NCBI RefSeq assembly: GCF_002252665.1
Contig: NZ_NQKZ01000001.1
Location: 310,001 to 374,000, forward strand
Direction: 5' to 3'
DNA length: 64,000 nt
Source: Synechococcus sp. 8F6
GTDB taxonomy: Bacteria > Cyanobacteriota > Cyanobacteriia > PCC-6307 > Cyanobiaceae
Part shown: piece after piece, positions 45,284 through 57,523 of the stretch
Numbering within the stretch: the stretch's first letter is position 1
Layout of the letters: the number at the start of each line of letters is the position of its first letter
The notes under the pieces: model-generated
What the model was told of the DNA's origin: nothing
What the model saw: the letters and a program-made list of their open reading frames with translations, nothing else
The model's database searches: none
Program-made: the position numbers and the translations under genes

Positions 45284-46281
45284 TTTGCGGCCCCATCCGC
45301 GGCGGAGGATGCCAGGCAGTCGCGGGCCAGGGCGAGGGCGCCGCTGCAGGCATCTCCATCCGGCGTCAGCAGCTGGGCGCCGGGGCAGCGAAGTTCCAGG
45401 GCGGCGGCCAGCCGGGCGCGCAGCAGGGGCAGGTGCTCCAGGGCGCCACCCATGGGCCACACCGGCGGCGCCTCCAACTGCAGGCGTTGGCTGATGGTGA
45501 TCACCATCTGGGCCAGGGCGAGCGCCGAGCGCTCCACCACCGCCGCGGCGGCCGCATCACCCTCGCTGGCGGCGGCCATCACCAGGGGGGCCAGGCGGGC
45601 GAAGCCCGCAGCGCCGAAGTTTGGTTCCACCACCTTGGCCTTGATCGCCTGGGCGGCGTGGGGATCGTCTGGGTGCACGTCCAGCCCGGCCCACAGCCGG
45701 GCGCGCAAGGGTGAGTCGGGCTGGCGGCCATCCGCCATCTCCAGGCTCAGGGCCAGCCCATCGCGGCCGATGTCCATGGCGGAGCCGGCCCCATCGAGCA
45801 GCCAGCCCCAGCCGCCGCAGCGGTGCTCCAGGCCGGCCGGGTTGCGCCCCACGGCGATCATGCCGGTGCCGCTGATCACCACGATGCCGCCCCGGTGACG
45901 GCCCATGGCGCCGCGCAGGGCCGTGCGCTCATCCCCGGTGACCACCACCCGCGGCAGGGGCAGCCCCAGGGCTTGGGCCGCCAGCTCGCGGGCGGCAGCT
46001 TGCACCGGAGCGCCCACCTCGATGCCGCTGGCCCCGATGGCGGCCGCCAGCAGGCGGGTGGGCGCTGGCGCTGTGCCAGCAGTTCCGAGCTGGCTGCAGG
46101 CCTGGGCCCAACTCTCCTGGAGGGCCGAACGCAACCGAGCGGGGCCTTCGGGAGCGGCCAGGTGACACACCCCGGGCCCCTGCCCTTCCGCCAGCACCGC
46201 AGCGCCGTCGGCGTCGCTCAGGCGACAGGTGGTGTGGGTCTGGCCGGCATCGAAGCCGGCGATCAACCGGAGTTCAGCCAC
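45280..46281 (-). CDS. BadF/BadG-type ATPase, probable N-acetylglucosamine kinase
   Basis: A 333-residue ASKHA-fold kinase: phosphate-1 loop GFDAGQTHTTCRLS at the start, GVVVISGTGMIAVG-type segment (IVVISGTGMIAVGRN), GGWGWLLDGAGSAMDIGRDGL as substrate loop, and PVWPMGGALEHL as adenosine loop. This matches the N-acetylglucosamine kinase subgroup that phosphorylates amino sugars recovered from peptidoglycan. GTG start at 46281. It faces glmM and overlaps ictB by 8 bases; an amino-sugar recycling role is inferred from family and neighbours. Confidence 0.8.
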   Translation of the reverse strand: MAELRLIAGFDAGQTHTTCRLSDADGAAVLAEGQGPGVCHLAAPEGPARLRSALQESWAQACSQLGTAGTAPAPTRLLAAAIGASGIEVGAPVQAAARELAAQALGLPLPRVVVTGDERTALRGAMGRHRGGIVVISGTGMIAVGRNPAGLEHRCGGWGWLLDGAGSAMDIGRDGLALSLEMADGRQPDSPLRARLWAGLDVHPDDPHAAQAIKAKVVEPNFGAAGFARLAPLVMAAASEGDAAAAAVVERSALALAQMVITISQRLQLEAPPVWPMGGALEHLPLLRARLAAALELRCPGAQLLTPDGDACSGALALARDCLASSAADGAAN

Positions 46282-47596
46282 GATCAGGAGTGGCTCCCGC
46301 CTCCGTAGCAGCCCCCGCCGCGAGGGTGGCCACGCAGAACCAACCGATCAGTTGGACCTCGGGCCGGAAAAAGATCGTGTCGGTGAGTCCTTGCACGCCA
46401 AGTCCGGCGATCACGGCGATCACGGCCAAGGCCGGCAGACTGAACACCCCATCGCCGCGCCACAGGCTGATGGCGCGGCGCAAGCTCGCCACCAGCAGGC
46501 CGATGCCCGCCAGCAGCCCCGGGATGCCGGCCTCGACCGCCAGCTCGAGAGGAATGGAGTAAGCGCTGAGGGCGTTGAACTTGGGTTGCTGAAAGAGCGG
46601 ATAGATCTGGTTGAAGGCGTCGTTGCCAGGGCCGATCCCCAGCCAAGGGCGGGCCTGGATCATGTCCAGCGCCGCCAGCCACACATTGATGCGGAAGTTG
46701 TTGGAGCTGTCCTGCCGGCCTGCCACCAGGCTCATCACCCGCACCCGCAGCGGCTCCACCTGGGTCACCAGCACCACCAGCAGGGCCGCACCGCCAAGCA
46801 GCAGCAGCAGGGGAACCACCTTGCGCCACAGGGGAGGCCAGGCGCGGGTGCCGCGGATGGCGAGCAGCAACACGATCACAGCGGCTTCGGCCACCAGTCC
46901 CATCCAGGCGCCGCGGCTGTAGGTGAGCACCAGGGCCGCCACCCCGAGCACCAGGGCCGTGAGGGCAAACAGTTTGCGTGCCCCCCCAGGCCAGCGCAGC
47001 AGGGCCACCAGCGCCAGGGGCAGGATCGGCAGCAGGTATCCCGCCAGCAGGTTGGGGTTCTCCAGCGTGCTGTAGATCCGCACCGTGCCATCGGCCACGG
47101 AGTTGGGGTCGGCCCAGCGGGCCAGCTCGGCGGTGTCGCCGTAAAGCTGGCGGATGCCGATCACGCAGGTCACCAACTCTCCGGCCAGCAACGCCGCCAC
47201 GATCCGGTCCCACCAGATGGATGCCGTTGCCAGCAGCTGGCGCATCAGGGCGTACACCCCGAGATAGCTCGCCAGCTTCAGCAGCCCCTTGGCGGCGGCC
47301 AGGGGCACCGGGGAGAAGCCCGTGGCCAGCAGGGCCAGGGCCAGGATCCCCAGGATCCAGCGATCGATCTCTCCCAGGGGCCCCGGGGGGGTGCGTAAAG
47401 CCAGCAGCAGCCACAGCAGGCCACTGGCCAGGATCAGCAGGCTTAGGCCGCTGCGGGTCACCAGCGGCAGGCCGGCCATCAGGGCACACAGCACCAGGCC
47501 GGCAATCAGGTGCAAATGCCGCCCGAGGGCCCTACTGGAAGCGCTTTGGAGCGTGCCCTGCCAGCGCAGCAGAACGGGGATGGTGGGGGCGCTCAA
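46274..47596 (-). CDS. ictB: IctB-type O-antigen ligase family membrane protein
   Basis: A 440-residue polytopic protein of the Wzy/O-antigen ligase fold. IctB was first reported as affecting inorganic carbon accumulation in Synechococcus but its transport role is disputed. Signatures: YSTLENPNLLAGYLLPILPLAL, LTYSRGAWMGL, and RINVWLAALDMIQARPWLGIGPGNDAFNQIYP near the C-terminal periplasmic loop. Around 10-12 membrane helices. Starts with TTG at 47596. Downstream gene is the kinase, overlapping by 8 bases. Confidence 0.82.
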   Translation of the reverse strand: MSAPTIPVLLRWQGTLQSASSRALGRHLHLIAGLVLCALMAGLPLVTRSGLSLLILASGLLWLLLALRTPPGPLGEIDRWILGILALALLATGFSPVPLAAAKGLLKLASYLGVYALMRQLLATASIWWDRIVAALLAGELVTCVIGIRQLYGDTAELARWADPNSVADGTVRIYSTLENPNLLAGYLLPILPLALVALLRWPGGARKLFALTALVLGVAALVLTYSRGAWMGLVAEAAVIVLLLAIRGTRAWPPLWRKVVPLLLLLGGAALLVVLVTQVEPLRVRVMSLVAGRQDSSNNFRINVWLAALDMIQARPWLGIGPGNDAFNQIYPLFQQPKFNALSAYSIPLELAVEAGIPGLLAGIGLLVASLRRAISLWRGDGVFSLPALAVIAVIAGLGVQGLTDTIFFRPEVQLIGWFCVATLAAGAATEAGATPDRG

Positions 47597-47612
47597 GGGG
47601 CGAAGGCTGCCG

Positions 47613-48305
47613 TCAGGCCGGATTATCGACCCCTTCCAGCAGATCCTCCAGGGTGTCGAGCGGTGGCAGGTTGTGGCTGTTGCGCCGGTAGAGCACTCGG
47701 TACACCGGCAGCCCCTGCGCCAGCACGTAGGTTTCGCGCTCGGTGGGCACCGGTAGGGGGTTGTCGGCCCGCCAGGGACGGCTGTCTTCGGGCGGGCGAT
47801 CGAAGCCGCCAGTGGCCTCGATCAGCTGCACCATCGGCGTGATCACCGCCAGCACATCGCTCTGGATGAACAGCTCCCGCCCTGGGGCCAGGGCCTCGGC
47901 CAGGGCCAGCAGCAGGGCGGGCTGCAGCACCCGCCGTTTGTGGTGCTTCTTCTTGAACCAAGGATCCGGAAACTGGATCGAGACCCGCTCCAGCAGTCCG
48001 GTGGGCAGCGCCGCCAACCAGTCCTGCAGGCTGATGTTGGCGTTGCAGAAGAGGATGTGCAGGTTGGTCAGGCCCAAGGCCTGGCGCTCGACTTCAGCGG
48101 CATCCACCAGGGCCCGGCGGATCTCCACGCCGAGGTGGTTGCGGCCAGGCTGATGCTGGGCCAATGCCAATAGAAAGCGGCCGCGGGCGCAGCCGATGTC
48201 GAGGTGCAGGGGCTGATCCGGCGCACTGAACAGCTCCGCGGGCGCCGGTAGGCGCCGGGGCTGTTGGAAGAAGCGGCTGAGCGGATTGACGTGCTGGCGC
48301 ACCAT
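47613..48305 (-). CDS. trmB: tRNA (guanine-N7-)-methyltransferase
   Basis: A 230-residue SAM-dependent enzyme forming m7G46 in the tRNA variable loop. [17 protein letters not shown] is motif I, followed by [13 protein letters not shown] and the hallmark [21 protein letters not shown], and a conserved [24 protein letters not shown] end. ATG 48305 overlaps the stop of the upstream FIST gene by one base, so translation is coupled. Confidence 0.94.
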   Translation of the reverse strand: MVRQHVNPLSRFFQQPRRLPAPAELFSAPDQPLHLDIGCARGRFLLALAQHQPGRNHLGVEIRRALVDAAEVERQALGLTNLHILFCNANISLQDWLAALPTGLLERVSIQFPDPWFKKKHHKRRVLQPALLLALAEALAPGRELFIQSDVLAVITPMVQLIEATGGFDRPPEDSRPWRADNPLPVPTERETYVLAQGLPVYRVLYRRNSHNLPPLDTLEDLLEGVDNPA

Positions 48306-49585
48306 CAGCTGTCTCCGCGCTGCACCAGAAAGGCGAGGCTGGCGGTGTAGCCATGCAGGTGGGTGCTGCCGGCCACCGGCCCGATCTCGCCATTGCAGAA
48401 CACCCCGGCGATCGGCACCTGGGCAAACGTCTCGCGGCAGAGGCTCACGTCGCCATCGGCTTCGCCGTAAAGCCCTGCGCCCCTGCCAAGACAGGCGAAC
48501 AGCAGGGTGGCCAGGGGCTCTGGTTGGCGCGCTTGCTGCCGGCCGAGGAGCTGGCGCAGTTCTTGGCGTGAGGCGGCAGCATCGCGCAGCTGGAACTGCA
48601 CCTGTTGACCCACCCGCATGCGTTCGGCCACGGCCACGGCCCCATTGCGAGGATCCACGCCGATCAGGTTGCGCACCAGGAAGGCCGTGGGACCGTCCGG
48701 TTCTGCGCGCTCGAGGCTGAAGCTGCTGCGGCCGACCCCCAGAAACAGGGAGTTCTTCACCAGCTCCCGCTCTCGGGGGTTGAGCTCGGTGAGGATCGCT
48801 TGCAGGGCGGCCACCGGGCTGCGGCGGGCCTGGCCCTGGCTCACTTCCAGCACCACATTGCGTTGGGCTTGTTCGACATCGAACACCGGGCCGATCGGGC
48901 GACAGCCCTGGGCCACGACCGGATCGAGCTGCCAGGCACCGCCGATCAGGCAGCCGACGGCTCCGCGCACGACCTGGTCGTTGAACAGCAGGGAGCCATG
49001 GGGGGCGCTGTGCTGGCCGGCAATGCCGCCGAGTTTGACCGCCTCCGGAGCGGCGTAATCCAGGCCGCTGATCAGATCGTTGATGCGGGAGCAGCTGGGA
49101 TCCACCAGCAGCAGCATCGAGGGGCTGGACGCGGGGTTGGCTGGTTCCGGAACGCCCAGCAAGGCGCGCCAGGGGTCGGCTGGGCCATCCAGGTCGGGCA
49201 GGGTGTCGGTGTTGATGGCAAAGGGTTGGAGCTTGGCGCCAGGCAGGCGCAGCAGGGTGACGCTCAGGGCCGGCTTGTTTTCCAGTTCATGGGGGGCTCC
49301 GGAGGGGTCGGTGCCCACCACGCCACCACCCACGCAGCCCAGCCAGTGCTCGGCCCGCAGCTGCTCGCGCAGCAGGGGCAGCAGCCGCGGCAGATCACTG
49401 GCGTAGCTGGCCGCGGCAAACACCAGGGCCAGATCCGCTGGGCCTGCGCCGCGCAGCTGGCGGGCAATGCTCTCCACCGCAGCCTGCAGGGAGGTTTCGG
49501 TGGCCAGGGCGGTGCGGCACCAGGCCTGATCGGGCCGGCCTGCGAAGGGGCGGGAGAGCCAGCTGGGCAGTGAAAAGGCGGCCAT
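48305..49585 (-). CDS. FIST-domain sensory protein
   Basis: A 426-residue protein with FIST N (~residues 25-240) and FIST C (~250-410) domains; recognisable parts are [41 protein letters not shown]-type [15 protein letters not shown] and [16 protein letters not shown] near the end, with [10 protein letters not shown] as the final FIST motif. FIST proteins are predicted small-ligand sensors, possibly for amino acids. Chosen ATG is 49585. Coupled to trmB. Upstream neighbour DUF3177 is divergent. Confidence 0.85.
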   Translation of the reverse strand: MAAFSLPSWLSRPFAGRPDQAWCRTALATETSLQAAVESIARQLRGAGPADLALVFAAASYASDLPRLLPLLREQLRAEHWLGCVGGGVVGTDPSGAPHELENKPALSVTLLRLPGAKLQPFAINTDTLPDLDGPADPWRALLGVPEPANPASSPSMLLLVDPSCSRINDLISGLDYAAPEAVKLGGIAGQHSAPHGSLLFNDQVVRGAVGCLIGGAWQLDPVVAQGCRPIGPVFDVEQAQRNVVLEVSQGQARRSPVAALQAILTELNPRERELVKNSLFLGVGRSSFSLERAEPDGPTAFLVRNLIGVDPRNGAVAVAERMRVGQQVQFQLRDAAASRQELRQLLGRQQARQPEPLATLLFACLGRGAGLYGEADGDVSLCRETFAQVPIAGVFCNGEIGPVAGSTHLHGYTASLAFLVQRGDS

Positions 49586-49621
49586 GGGCTGGACCCTATC
49601 GTCCGCCGGGGGCCACGGATA

Positions 49622-50275
49622 ATGGCGCCTTACCGAACCAGCCGCGTGCTCGCCGCCCTGCCCGAACCGTTGTACCGCTCGCTGGTGTGGCTCGATGTCC
49701 GCCTGGCCGTCCTGTTCAGCATCGCTTTGCCCCTGGTGCTCTTGATCTGGGCCACCGTGCGGCGCGAGGGCGCCCTGGTGCGGCTGCTGGGCATCTATTG
49801 GAAGGTGGCCAGCTTGCTGCTGCTTGCCACCCTGTTGCTCACCGACCGCCGGCCCCTGGGTTTTGTGCTGGCCGTGCTGGCCCAGCTGCTGGTGGTTGTG
49901 AGTGTGTGGTTTTGGCTGGATCTCAACGAGGAATTGGCCGATCTGCCGCCCTGGCGGCCCTTGCCCCTCACTCTGCGCATCTGGCGCTGGAGCCTGACGG
50001 TGTGGGGTCTGGCGGGGGCGGCCTTCAGTGCTACGGCCCTCCATTGCCTGGATGGCGCCGCCCTGGGCAAGGCCCAGTGCGCCATTTGGATCCAGCCCCC
50101 CCTGGGGCTGCACCGCCACGTGGAAGCCCTGTTTGATTTCGTCTTCGGCGGCGAGTGGACCCCGGCCGTGGCGGCGTTCATTGGCTACGTGGGCCTTGTG
50201 GCCTACGTGGTGGGCCTGCTGCAATGGCTGCTGGTCCGCCTACCCAAGCAGGGCCGCATCGCTGGAGAGTTCTGA
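49622..50275 (+). CDS. DUF3177 family membrane protein
   Basis: A 217-residue cyanobacterial integral-membrane protein of unknown function with about five hydrophobic helices (SIALPLVLLIWATV, LLLLATLLLT, FVLAVLAQLLVVVSVWFWL, and so on) and a loop containing HCLDGAALGKAQCAIWIQPP with two Cys. ATG 49622 lies close to the divergent FIST start. The DUF7734-type gene follows after 3 bases. Confidence 0.82.
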   Translation: MAPYRTSRVLAALPEPLYRSLVWLDVRLAVLFSIALPLVLLIWATVRREGALVRLLGIYWKVASLLLLATLLLTDRRPLGFVLAVLAQLLVVVSVWFWLDLNEELADLPPWRPLPLTLRIWRWSLTVWGLAGAAFSATALHCLDGAALGKAQCAIWIQPPLGLHRHVEALFDFVFGGEWTPAVAAFIGYVGLVAYVVGLLQWLLVRLPKQGRIAGEF

Positions 50276-50278
50276 GGG

Positions 50279-50596
50279 GTGGCGATCGTGGATTCGGCTC
50301 TGCTTGCCCAGTTGGAGCTGCTCAGTCGCGATCGCCCCGACCGGGTGCTCCGCTTGCGTGGCCAGTTGCAGGGCGCTGCTGAGGTGGCGGAAGCGTTTGA
50401 GCTGGTGATCTTTCGGGGCTTCTCGAGCAGCACCACCCATCCCACGGCCTACGACCCTGATCAGCCGTTGCTGCCTGATGGAGCCGTGATCGAGACGGCT
50501 GAACTGCTGCTGGGGCCCCTCAACCCCTCCGCTGAACAGCGGCTGGCTGGTCCGGCACCGGTGGATGGGTTTCTCGATCCCGCCAGCTGGCTCTGA
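50279..50596 (+). CDS. Conserved cyanobacterial/plastid protein (DUF7734-like)
   Basis: A 105-residue soluble protein; the conserved core is ELVIFRGFSSSTTHPTAYDP followed by DQPLLPDGAVIETAELLLGPLNP. The same pattern occurs in plant plastid proteins of unknown function. GTG start at 50279, 3 bases after the DUF3177 stop, so an operon with it is likely. It ends 4 bases before the convergent cupin gene. Confidence 0.7.
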   Translation: MAIVDSALLAQLELLSRDRPDRVLRLRGQLQGAAEVAEAFELVIFRGFSSSTTHPTAYDPDQPLLPDGAVIETAELLLGPLNPSAEQRLAGPAPVDGFLDPASWL

Positions 50597-50600
50597 AGGC

Positions 50601-51124
50601 TCACAGGCACCCCGCACAGAGGCGTTGCCAGTGCGGGCAGATCCGGCTCAGGGGCTCGGCATGGGCGGCCAGCTGGGCCTGGCTCGCCAGCTCGAAGTCG
50701 GCGAAGTCAAATCCGGGTGCCACGGTGCAGCTCACCAGGCTCCAGGCGCTGCCGGGCAGGGGTTCGGCTGCAAACCAGCTGCCCGCCGGCACCATGTGCT
50801 GGGGCTGCACTCCGGCCGACAGGTCGAGCCCCAGATGGGTGGAGCGCGCCTGGCCAGCCGGGCAGAGCTCATGGATCACCAGTCCGCCACCACCGTGGTG
50901 ATGCCAGAGCTCGTCGGAGGCGATGCGATGCCAGCACGAGCGCTCGCCCGCTGCCAGCAGAAACAGGATCGCCGTGCTGGCTGCCCTGGGCCCCCGCGGG
51001 CTGTTCACCTGTTCGCTGGCCCGGTAGGTCTCGCGGTAGTGACCGCCTTCCGGGTGGGGCTGTAGCTGGAGCTGGGCGATCAGCTCTTCGGCACGGAACT
51101 CAGGGCCCGCTGCCGCAGGGCTGT

Positions 51125-51128
<4 letters not shown>
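50601..51128 (-). CDS. Cupin protein, DUF985 family
   Basis: A 175-residue cupin: LQLQPHPEGGHYRETYRAS, STAILFLLAAGERSCWHRIASDELWHHHGG and HMVPAGSWFAAEP are the family landmarks, with His/Glu positions for a metal or ligand. Function unknown. Start ATG 51128 overlaps the ileS stop by 4 bases, so the gene is translated as the tail of an ileS-cupin pair. An upstream extension to 51218 would only run inside ileS. Confidence 0.82.
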
Positions 51129-54073
<2,945 letters not shown>

Positions 54074-54098
54074 GTCGCCACAGGGCAGCAAGGGCCGA

Positions 54099-54635
54099 TT
54101 ATCCCGCTTGGCTGCTGGCCGCCTCCGGCTCTGCTGGTTCAGCCTCGATCAGGGCATCGATCTCGGCAAAAGAGCTCACCACCACGGTGCCTGCCGGCTC
54201 GGGTTCCTCGGGGCGTACCCAGCGTTTGCCGCTGGTTTTCGGTTGGCGGCGCTCCGCGAACCACTGCCCCAGCCCGGTGCTGCTCGCGCCCACCTGGGCG
54301 ATCAGATGGGTCACGGTCGCTCCCGCCTGCTGCAGGCTCGTCTGCCAGCGCTCCTTCGACCAGAGCCGCTGCTGTTCCTCCTGGCTGAGCTGCCGCCAGC
54401 GCCCCTGGGACACCTCCGCCGCTAGACGGCCGATCAGCAGCCCCCCGCAGAGCACGCCCAGCATTGGTGCTCCGGTGAGCCGATCGGCACTGGTCACCAA
54501 TATCAGGCCCAGCAGGAGCACCACGGCACCCCAGACCGAGTCCCGCGGCCGGCTCAATTCGGTGGCCAACAGCGGCAGCAGCAGGATGGCGAGGCCGAGC
54601 AGCAGTGCCAGGAGTCCGCCCAGGGTGGCGAGCAT
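54099..54635 (-). CDS. Ycf66-like membrane protein
   Basis: A 178-residue protein resembling Ycf66: it starts MLATLGGLLALLLGLAILLL, has a second helix pair (SVWGAVVLLLGLILVTSADRL, GAPMLGVLCGGLLIGRLAAE), then a soluble charged region (ELSQEEQQRLW-type, WQTSLQQAGATVTHLIAQ) and an acidic end. Ycf66 is common to cyanobacteria and some plastids, function unknown. The GTG-rich upstream extension to 54782 overlaps tRNA-Leu antisense and is rejected. It follows ileS after a short gap on the same strand order. Confidence 0.72.
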   Translation of the reverse strand: MLATLGGLLALLLGLAILLLPLLATELSRPRDSVWGAVVLLLGLILVTSADRLTGAPMLGVLCGGLLIGRLAAEVSQGRWRQLSQEEQQRLWSKERWQTSLQQAGATVTHLIAQVGASSTGLGQWFAERRQPKTSGKRWVRPEEPEPAGTVVVSSFAEIDALIEAEPAEPEAASSQAG

Positions 54636-54715
54636 GGCCGGATCAGAAGGATTCCACCATTCTGGGTGGCCTCCTGGGTGTGCGCTTCTCGCTCCTGTCC
54701 CTACAGTCCCGGTTC

Positions 54716-54797
54716 GCCCACCTGGCGGAATTGGTAGACGCGCTGGTTTTAGGTACCAGTGGCCTTGGTCGTGGGGGTTCAAGTCCCCCGGTGGGCA
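54716..54797 (+). tRNA. tRNA-Leu (anticodon UAG)
   Basis: An 82-base class II tRNA: acceptor GCCCACC pairs with GGTGGGC, D arm TGGCGGAATTGGTAGACGC, anticodon stem-loop CTGGTTTTAGGTACCAG with TAG anticodon, a long variable arm (TGGCCTTGGTC), and T arm GGGGGTTCAAGTCCCCC. No encoded CCA. It reads CUN leucine codons. crtR starts about 55 bases downstream. Confidence 0.97.
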
Positions 54798-54852
54798 TCA
54801 ACATTTTCTTAAGTTGCCGGGAGCCAACCCTTTGGGACCTGTTTCAACCGCG

Positions 54853-55878
54853 ATGACACAGGTTTTGGTAGCGACCCCCACGACCGTCGCCCCTGTCGGG
54901 GCTAAGCCGACACCGTCGAGCTTGGTGCCGCGCGAGTTTCTCGATCCCCCGGCCCCCTGGAATCCCACGGTGGGCCTGTTCCTGGCCGGCTATGGCCTGG
55001 CAGCCCTCACGATCTGGGGCTGGTTTGCGGGGGGCTGGCCCCTGCCCATGTTGCTGGCCACCGGATTTCTGGCCTTGCACCTGGAGGGCACCGTCATCCA
55101 TGACGCCTGCCACAACGCTGCTCACCCCAACCGCTTCTGGAACGCGGTGATGGGCCATGGCGCCGCCCTGCTGCTCGGCTTCAGCTTTCCGGTGTTCACG
55201 CGGGTGCACCTGCAACACCACGCCCATGTCAACGACCCCAAGAACGACCCGGATCACATCGTCAGCACCTTCGGGCCGTTGTGGTTGATCGCACCGCGCT
55301 TCTTTTATCACGAGCTGTTCTTTTTCCGCCGGCGTTTATGGCGCCGCTATGAACTGCTCGAGTGGGGGATGGCCCGGGGCATTTTTGCGGCGATTGTGAT
55401 TGCGGCCGCGAAATATAATTTTCTCGATTTTGTGTTCAATTGCTGGTTTGCACCGGCTCTGATGGTGGGAGTCACCCTCGGCCTGTTCTTCGACTACCTG
55501 CCCCACCGCCCCTTCCAGTCGCGCAACCGCTGGCACAACTCACGTGTTTATCCAGGGCGGCTGATGAATTGGCTGATTATGGGGCAGAACTACCACCTGA
55601 TCCACCACCTCTGGCCATCGATTCCCTGGTTTGAATATCGGCCTGCCTATCACGCCACCAAACCGATTCTGGATGCCAAAGGCTCACCTCAGCGTCTTGG
55701 AGTGTTTGAAAGCAAAAGCGATGGGTTCAATTTCCTTTATGACATCTTCTTGGGGGTGCGCAGTCACCGCAAGAAGCGCAGCAGGCTGCGTCCCATTGCT
55801 GCCCTGATGCCCACCCGGCATGCGCGCCGGCGCGTGCTGGAGCTGCTGCACCGCACGGCCGTTTCCCCTAAGCGCTAG
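54853..55878 (+). CDS. crtR: Beta-carotene hydroxylase
   Basis: A 341-residue membrane di-iron enzyme of the fatty-acid-hydroxylase/desaturase type that makes zeaxanthin from beta-carotene in cyanobacteria. The His clusters are complete: HDACHNAAH (~78-86), HLQHHAHVNDPKNDPDH, and NYHLIHHLWP; there are about four helices. ATG 54853 matches the family, about 55 bases after tRNA-Leu. The tail (PKR) is basic. It faces gatC. Confidence 0.9.
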   Translation: MTQVLVATPTTVAPVGAKPTPSSLVPREFLDPPAPWNPTVGLFLAGYGLAALTIWGWFAGGWPLPMLLATGFLALHLEGTVIHDACHNAAHPNRFWNAVMGHGAALLLGFSFPVFTRVHLQHHAHVNDPKNDPDHIVSTFGPLWLIAPRFFYHELFFFRRRLWRRYELLEWGMARGIFAAIVIAAAKYNFLDFVFNCWFAPALMVGVTLGLFFDYLPHRPFQSRNRWHNSRVYPGRLMNWLIMGQNYHLIHHLWPSIPWFEYRPAYHATKPILDAKGSPQRLGVFESKSDGFNFLYDIFLGVRSHRKKRSRLRPIAALMPTRHARRRVLELLHRTAVSPKR

Positions 55879-55905
55879 GAGCTCGTCCGTTAGTCGACCC
55901 GAATT

Positions 55906-56199
55906 TTAGTCGGCCAGAATTTTTGGCACGCGAATGAAGTTGCCTTCCCGCTGGGGGGCTTCGTCGAGAAGCTCTTCCCGCACGCTGGTGGGCGTCACGA
56001 TGTCCTCGCGGGTCACGTTCACCACTTCCACGGCACGGGTGGTGGGAGGCACGCCTTCGGTGTCCACCGTTTCCAGGTGGGCTACATAGTCGAGGATGCG
56101 CTCCAGCTGCCCGGTGTAGGTGGCGATCTTCTCCTCCGGCAGGGCGAGGCGGGCCAGTTGGGCCACCTTGCGCACGTCGTCGGCAGTGATCTTGCTCAT
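55906..56199 (-). CDS. gatC: Aspartyl/glutamyl-tRNA amidotransferase subunit C
   Basis: GatC (97 residues) holds the GatCAB complex together for making Gln-t[23 protein letters not shown] begins the family, and [22 protein letters not shown] and the C-terminal [18 protein letters not shown] are typical. Standard length. It lies 33 bases downstream of the creatininase-family gene on the same strand. Confidence 0.93.
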   Translation of the reverse strand: MSKITADDVRKVAQLARLALPEEKIATYTGQLERILDYVAHLETVDTEGVPPTTRAVEVVNVTREDIVTPTSVREELLDEAPQREGNFIRVPKILAD

Positions 56200-56232
56200 G
56201 GGGGCTGAACTCTCTGGCCTCGAAGCTAGCGC

Positions 56233-57015
56233 TCAAGCCAGAAAGGCTTCCAGGTCGGCGGCCAGGGCCGTGGCAGCCAGATCCAGGAAGCGCTCACCGT
56301 GGCTGGGCTGGGCCAGATAGGGGTTGGAGCCCATGCGGCCGTCAGGGTGGCGGCGGCGGAAATCCTCGGGCCCGTGGATGGGCCCGGCGGGGGCCGGTTC
56401 CGGCAGGGGGCGCTGCTTGGTTTGCAGGCTGGGCTCCAGGTGCAGGGTGAGGGCGATCTCGCTGGGGGTGGCATGGTGGCCCTCCTGGTCGCCATAGAGG
56501 CTGCGGGCCTCCTGCATCACCGGCCCAGCCATGAACCAATTGGCCAGCTTGCAGCGCAGCTGTGGGGCATTCGGCAGCCCGCGACTGGCGGCGGTGGCAT
56601 AGGCCTGGGCGAAGGCGGCCTTGCTGGTGGCGATGTTGCCGCCGTGGCCGTTGATCACGTAGATCCGCTCGAAACCGTGGCGCGCCAGCGACAGCACCAC
56701 GTCGTGCAGCACCGCCAGCAGGGTGGAGGGCTGCAGGCTCACCGTGCCGGCAAAGCCGAGGTGGTGCTCGGCCATGCCGAAGGCCTGGGCCGGCGTCACC
56801 AGCACGCCGGTGCGGCGGCCCACCTCCAGGGCCACCGCTTCGGCGGTGAGCGCGTCGGTGCCGATGGCGCCGGTGGGGCCGTGCTGCTCGGTGGAGCCCA
56901 GGGGCACGATCACGCCCTTGCAGTGCTCCAGATAGGCCTCCACTTCGGGCCAGCTGCGCAGTTGCAGCCGGATGGCTTCGGTGGGGCTGGCAGCCCGAGG
57001 GGCGGATTGGGTCAT
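56233..57015 (-). CDS. Creatininase family amidohydrolase-like protein
   Basis: A 260-residue member of the creatininase/MftE-like metal-dependent family. Typical landmarks: VIVPLGSTEQHGPTGAIGTDALTAEAVA (metal ligands E, H, D), HGFERIYVINGHGGNIA, and GHHATPSEIALTLHL. These proteins cleave lactam or formamide-type bonds in several pathways; the pathway is not identified here. Start placed at ATG 57015. A TTG upstream adds four residues. Divergent from the DUF6679-like gene with about 60 bases between starts. Confidence 0.85.
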   Translation of the reverse strand: MTQSAPRAASPTEAIRLQLRSWPEVEAYLEHCKGVIVPLGSTEQHGPTGAIGTDALTAEAVALEVGRRTGVLVTPAQAFGMAEHHLGFAGTVSLQPSTLLAVLHDVVLSLARHGFERIYVINGHGGNIATSKAAFAQAYATAASRGLPNAPQLRCKLANWFMAGPVMQEARSLYGDQEGHHATPSEIALTLHLEPSLQTKQRPLPEPAPAGPIHGPEDFRRRHPDGRMGSNPYLAQPSHGERFLDLAATALAADLEAFLA

Positions 57016-57078
57016 GGTGAACAGCAACGGGCCCGGGCGGGCTGCCTAGGATTTCGATGCCAGCAGTGCCCAGGGCCC

Positions 57079-57375
57079 ATGCTGCACCGCAAGCTCTACC
57101 AGTTTTGTGCCGAACAGCGCCCGGTGTGGGTGTTCCTGCGGGACCAGCAGCGCTGGATCGAGGAGGCCACCGTGGTGGAGATCGAGGGAGATCTCGTCAC
57201 CCTGCGCTACGACGCCGAGGACGACGACGAAACCCACAGCTGGGAGGAGAGCGTGCGTCTCGACTCGATCGGTGCCGTCAGCACCCGCCTGGCCTATGTG
57301 TGCCGCAGCGGCAGCCCCGATGACGTGATCACCTCCGAAGACTGCCCCGAAGCCGAGCGGCTCAGCAACCCCTAA
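57079..57375 (+). CDS. Cyanobacterial DUF6679-like protein
   Basis: A 98-residue soluble protein beginning MLHRKLYQFCAEQRPVWVFL; core RDQQRWIEEATVVEIEGDLVTL then an acidic centre and DCPEAERLSNP at the end. It matches my memory of a cyanobacterial family (DUF6679) whose role is unknown. ATG 57079 fits this start; longer frames run antisense to the creatininase gene. It faces the small membrane gene at 57386-57523. Confidence 0.72.
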   Translation: MLHRKLYQFCAEQRPVWVFLRDQQRWIEEATVVEIEGDLVTLRYDAEDDDETHSWEESVRLDSIGAVSTRLAYVCRSGSPDDVITSEDCPEAERLSNP

Positions 57376-57385
57376 AAAGGCTGGA

Positions 57386-57523
57386 TCAGTGGGCGGTGCC
57401 GTTGCCGTCGTAGTTGTCGGTGTCGTAGTAGCCGCCCTTGGTGCCGAAGAACAGGGTGGCCAGCACAAAAAAGCCGCTGCCGAAGATCAGCACGGTGGCG
57501 AGGGTAAAGCCGGTGGAGTTCAT
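57386..57523 (-). CDS. Small single-helix membrane protein, 45 aa
   Basis: Sequence begins [21 protein letters not shown], so one membrane helix, followed by [22 protein letters not shown], a hydrophilic tail that looks strongly conserved across picocyanobacteria. The layout recalls very short thylakoid complex subunits such as NdhP-type NDH-1 subunits, but I cannot confirm the identity. Its start codon overlaps that of the divergent DNA-glycosylase remnant by two bases (57522-57523). Last core gene before the island. Confidence 0.65.
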   Translation of the reverse strand: MNSTGFTLATVLIFGSGFFVLATLFFGTKGGYYDTDNYDGNGTAH

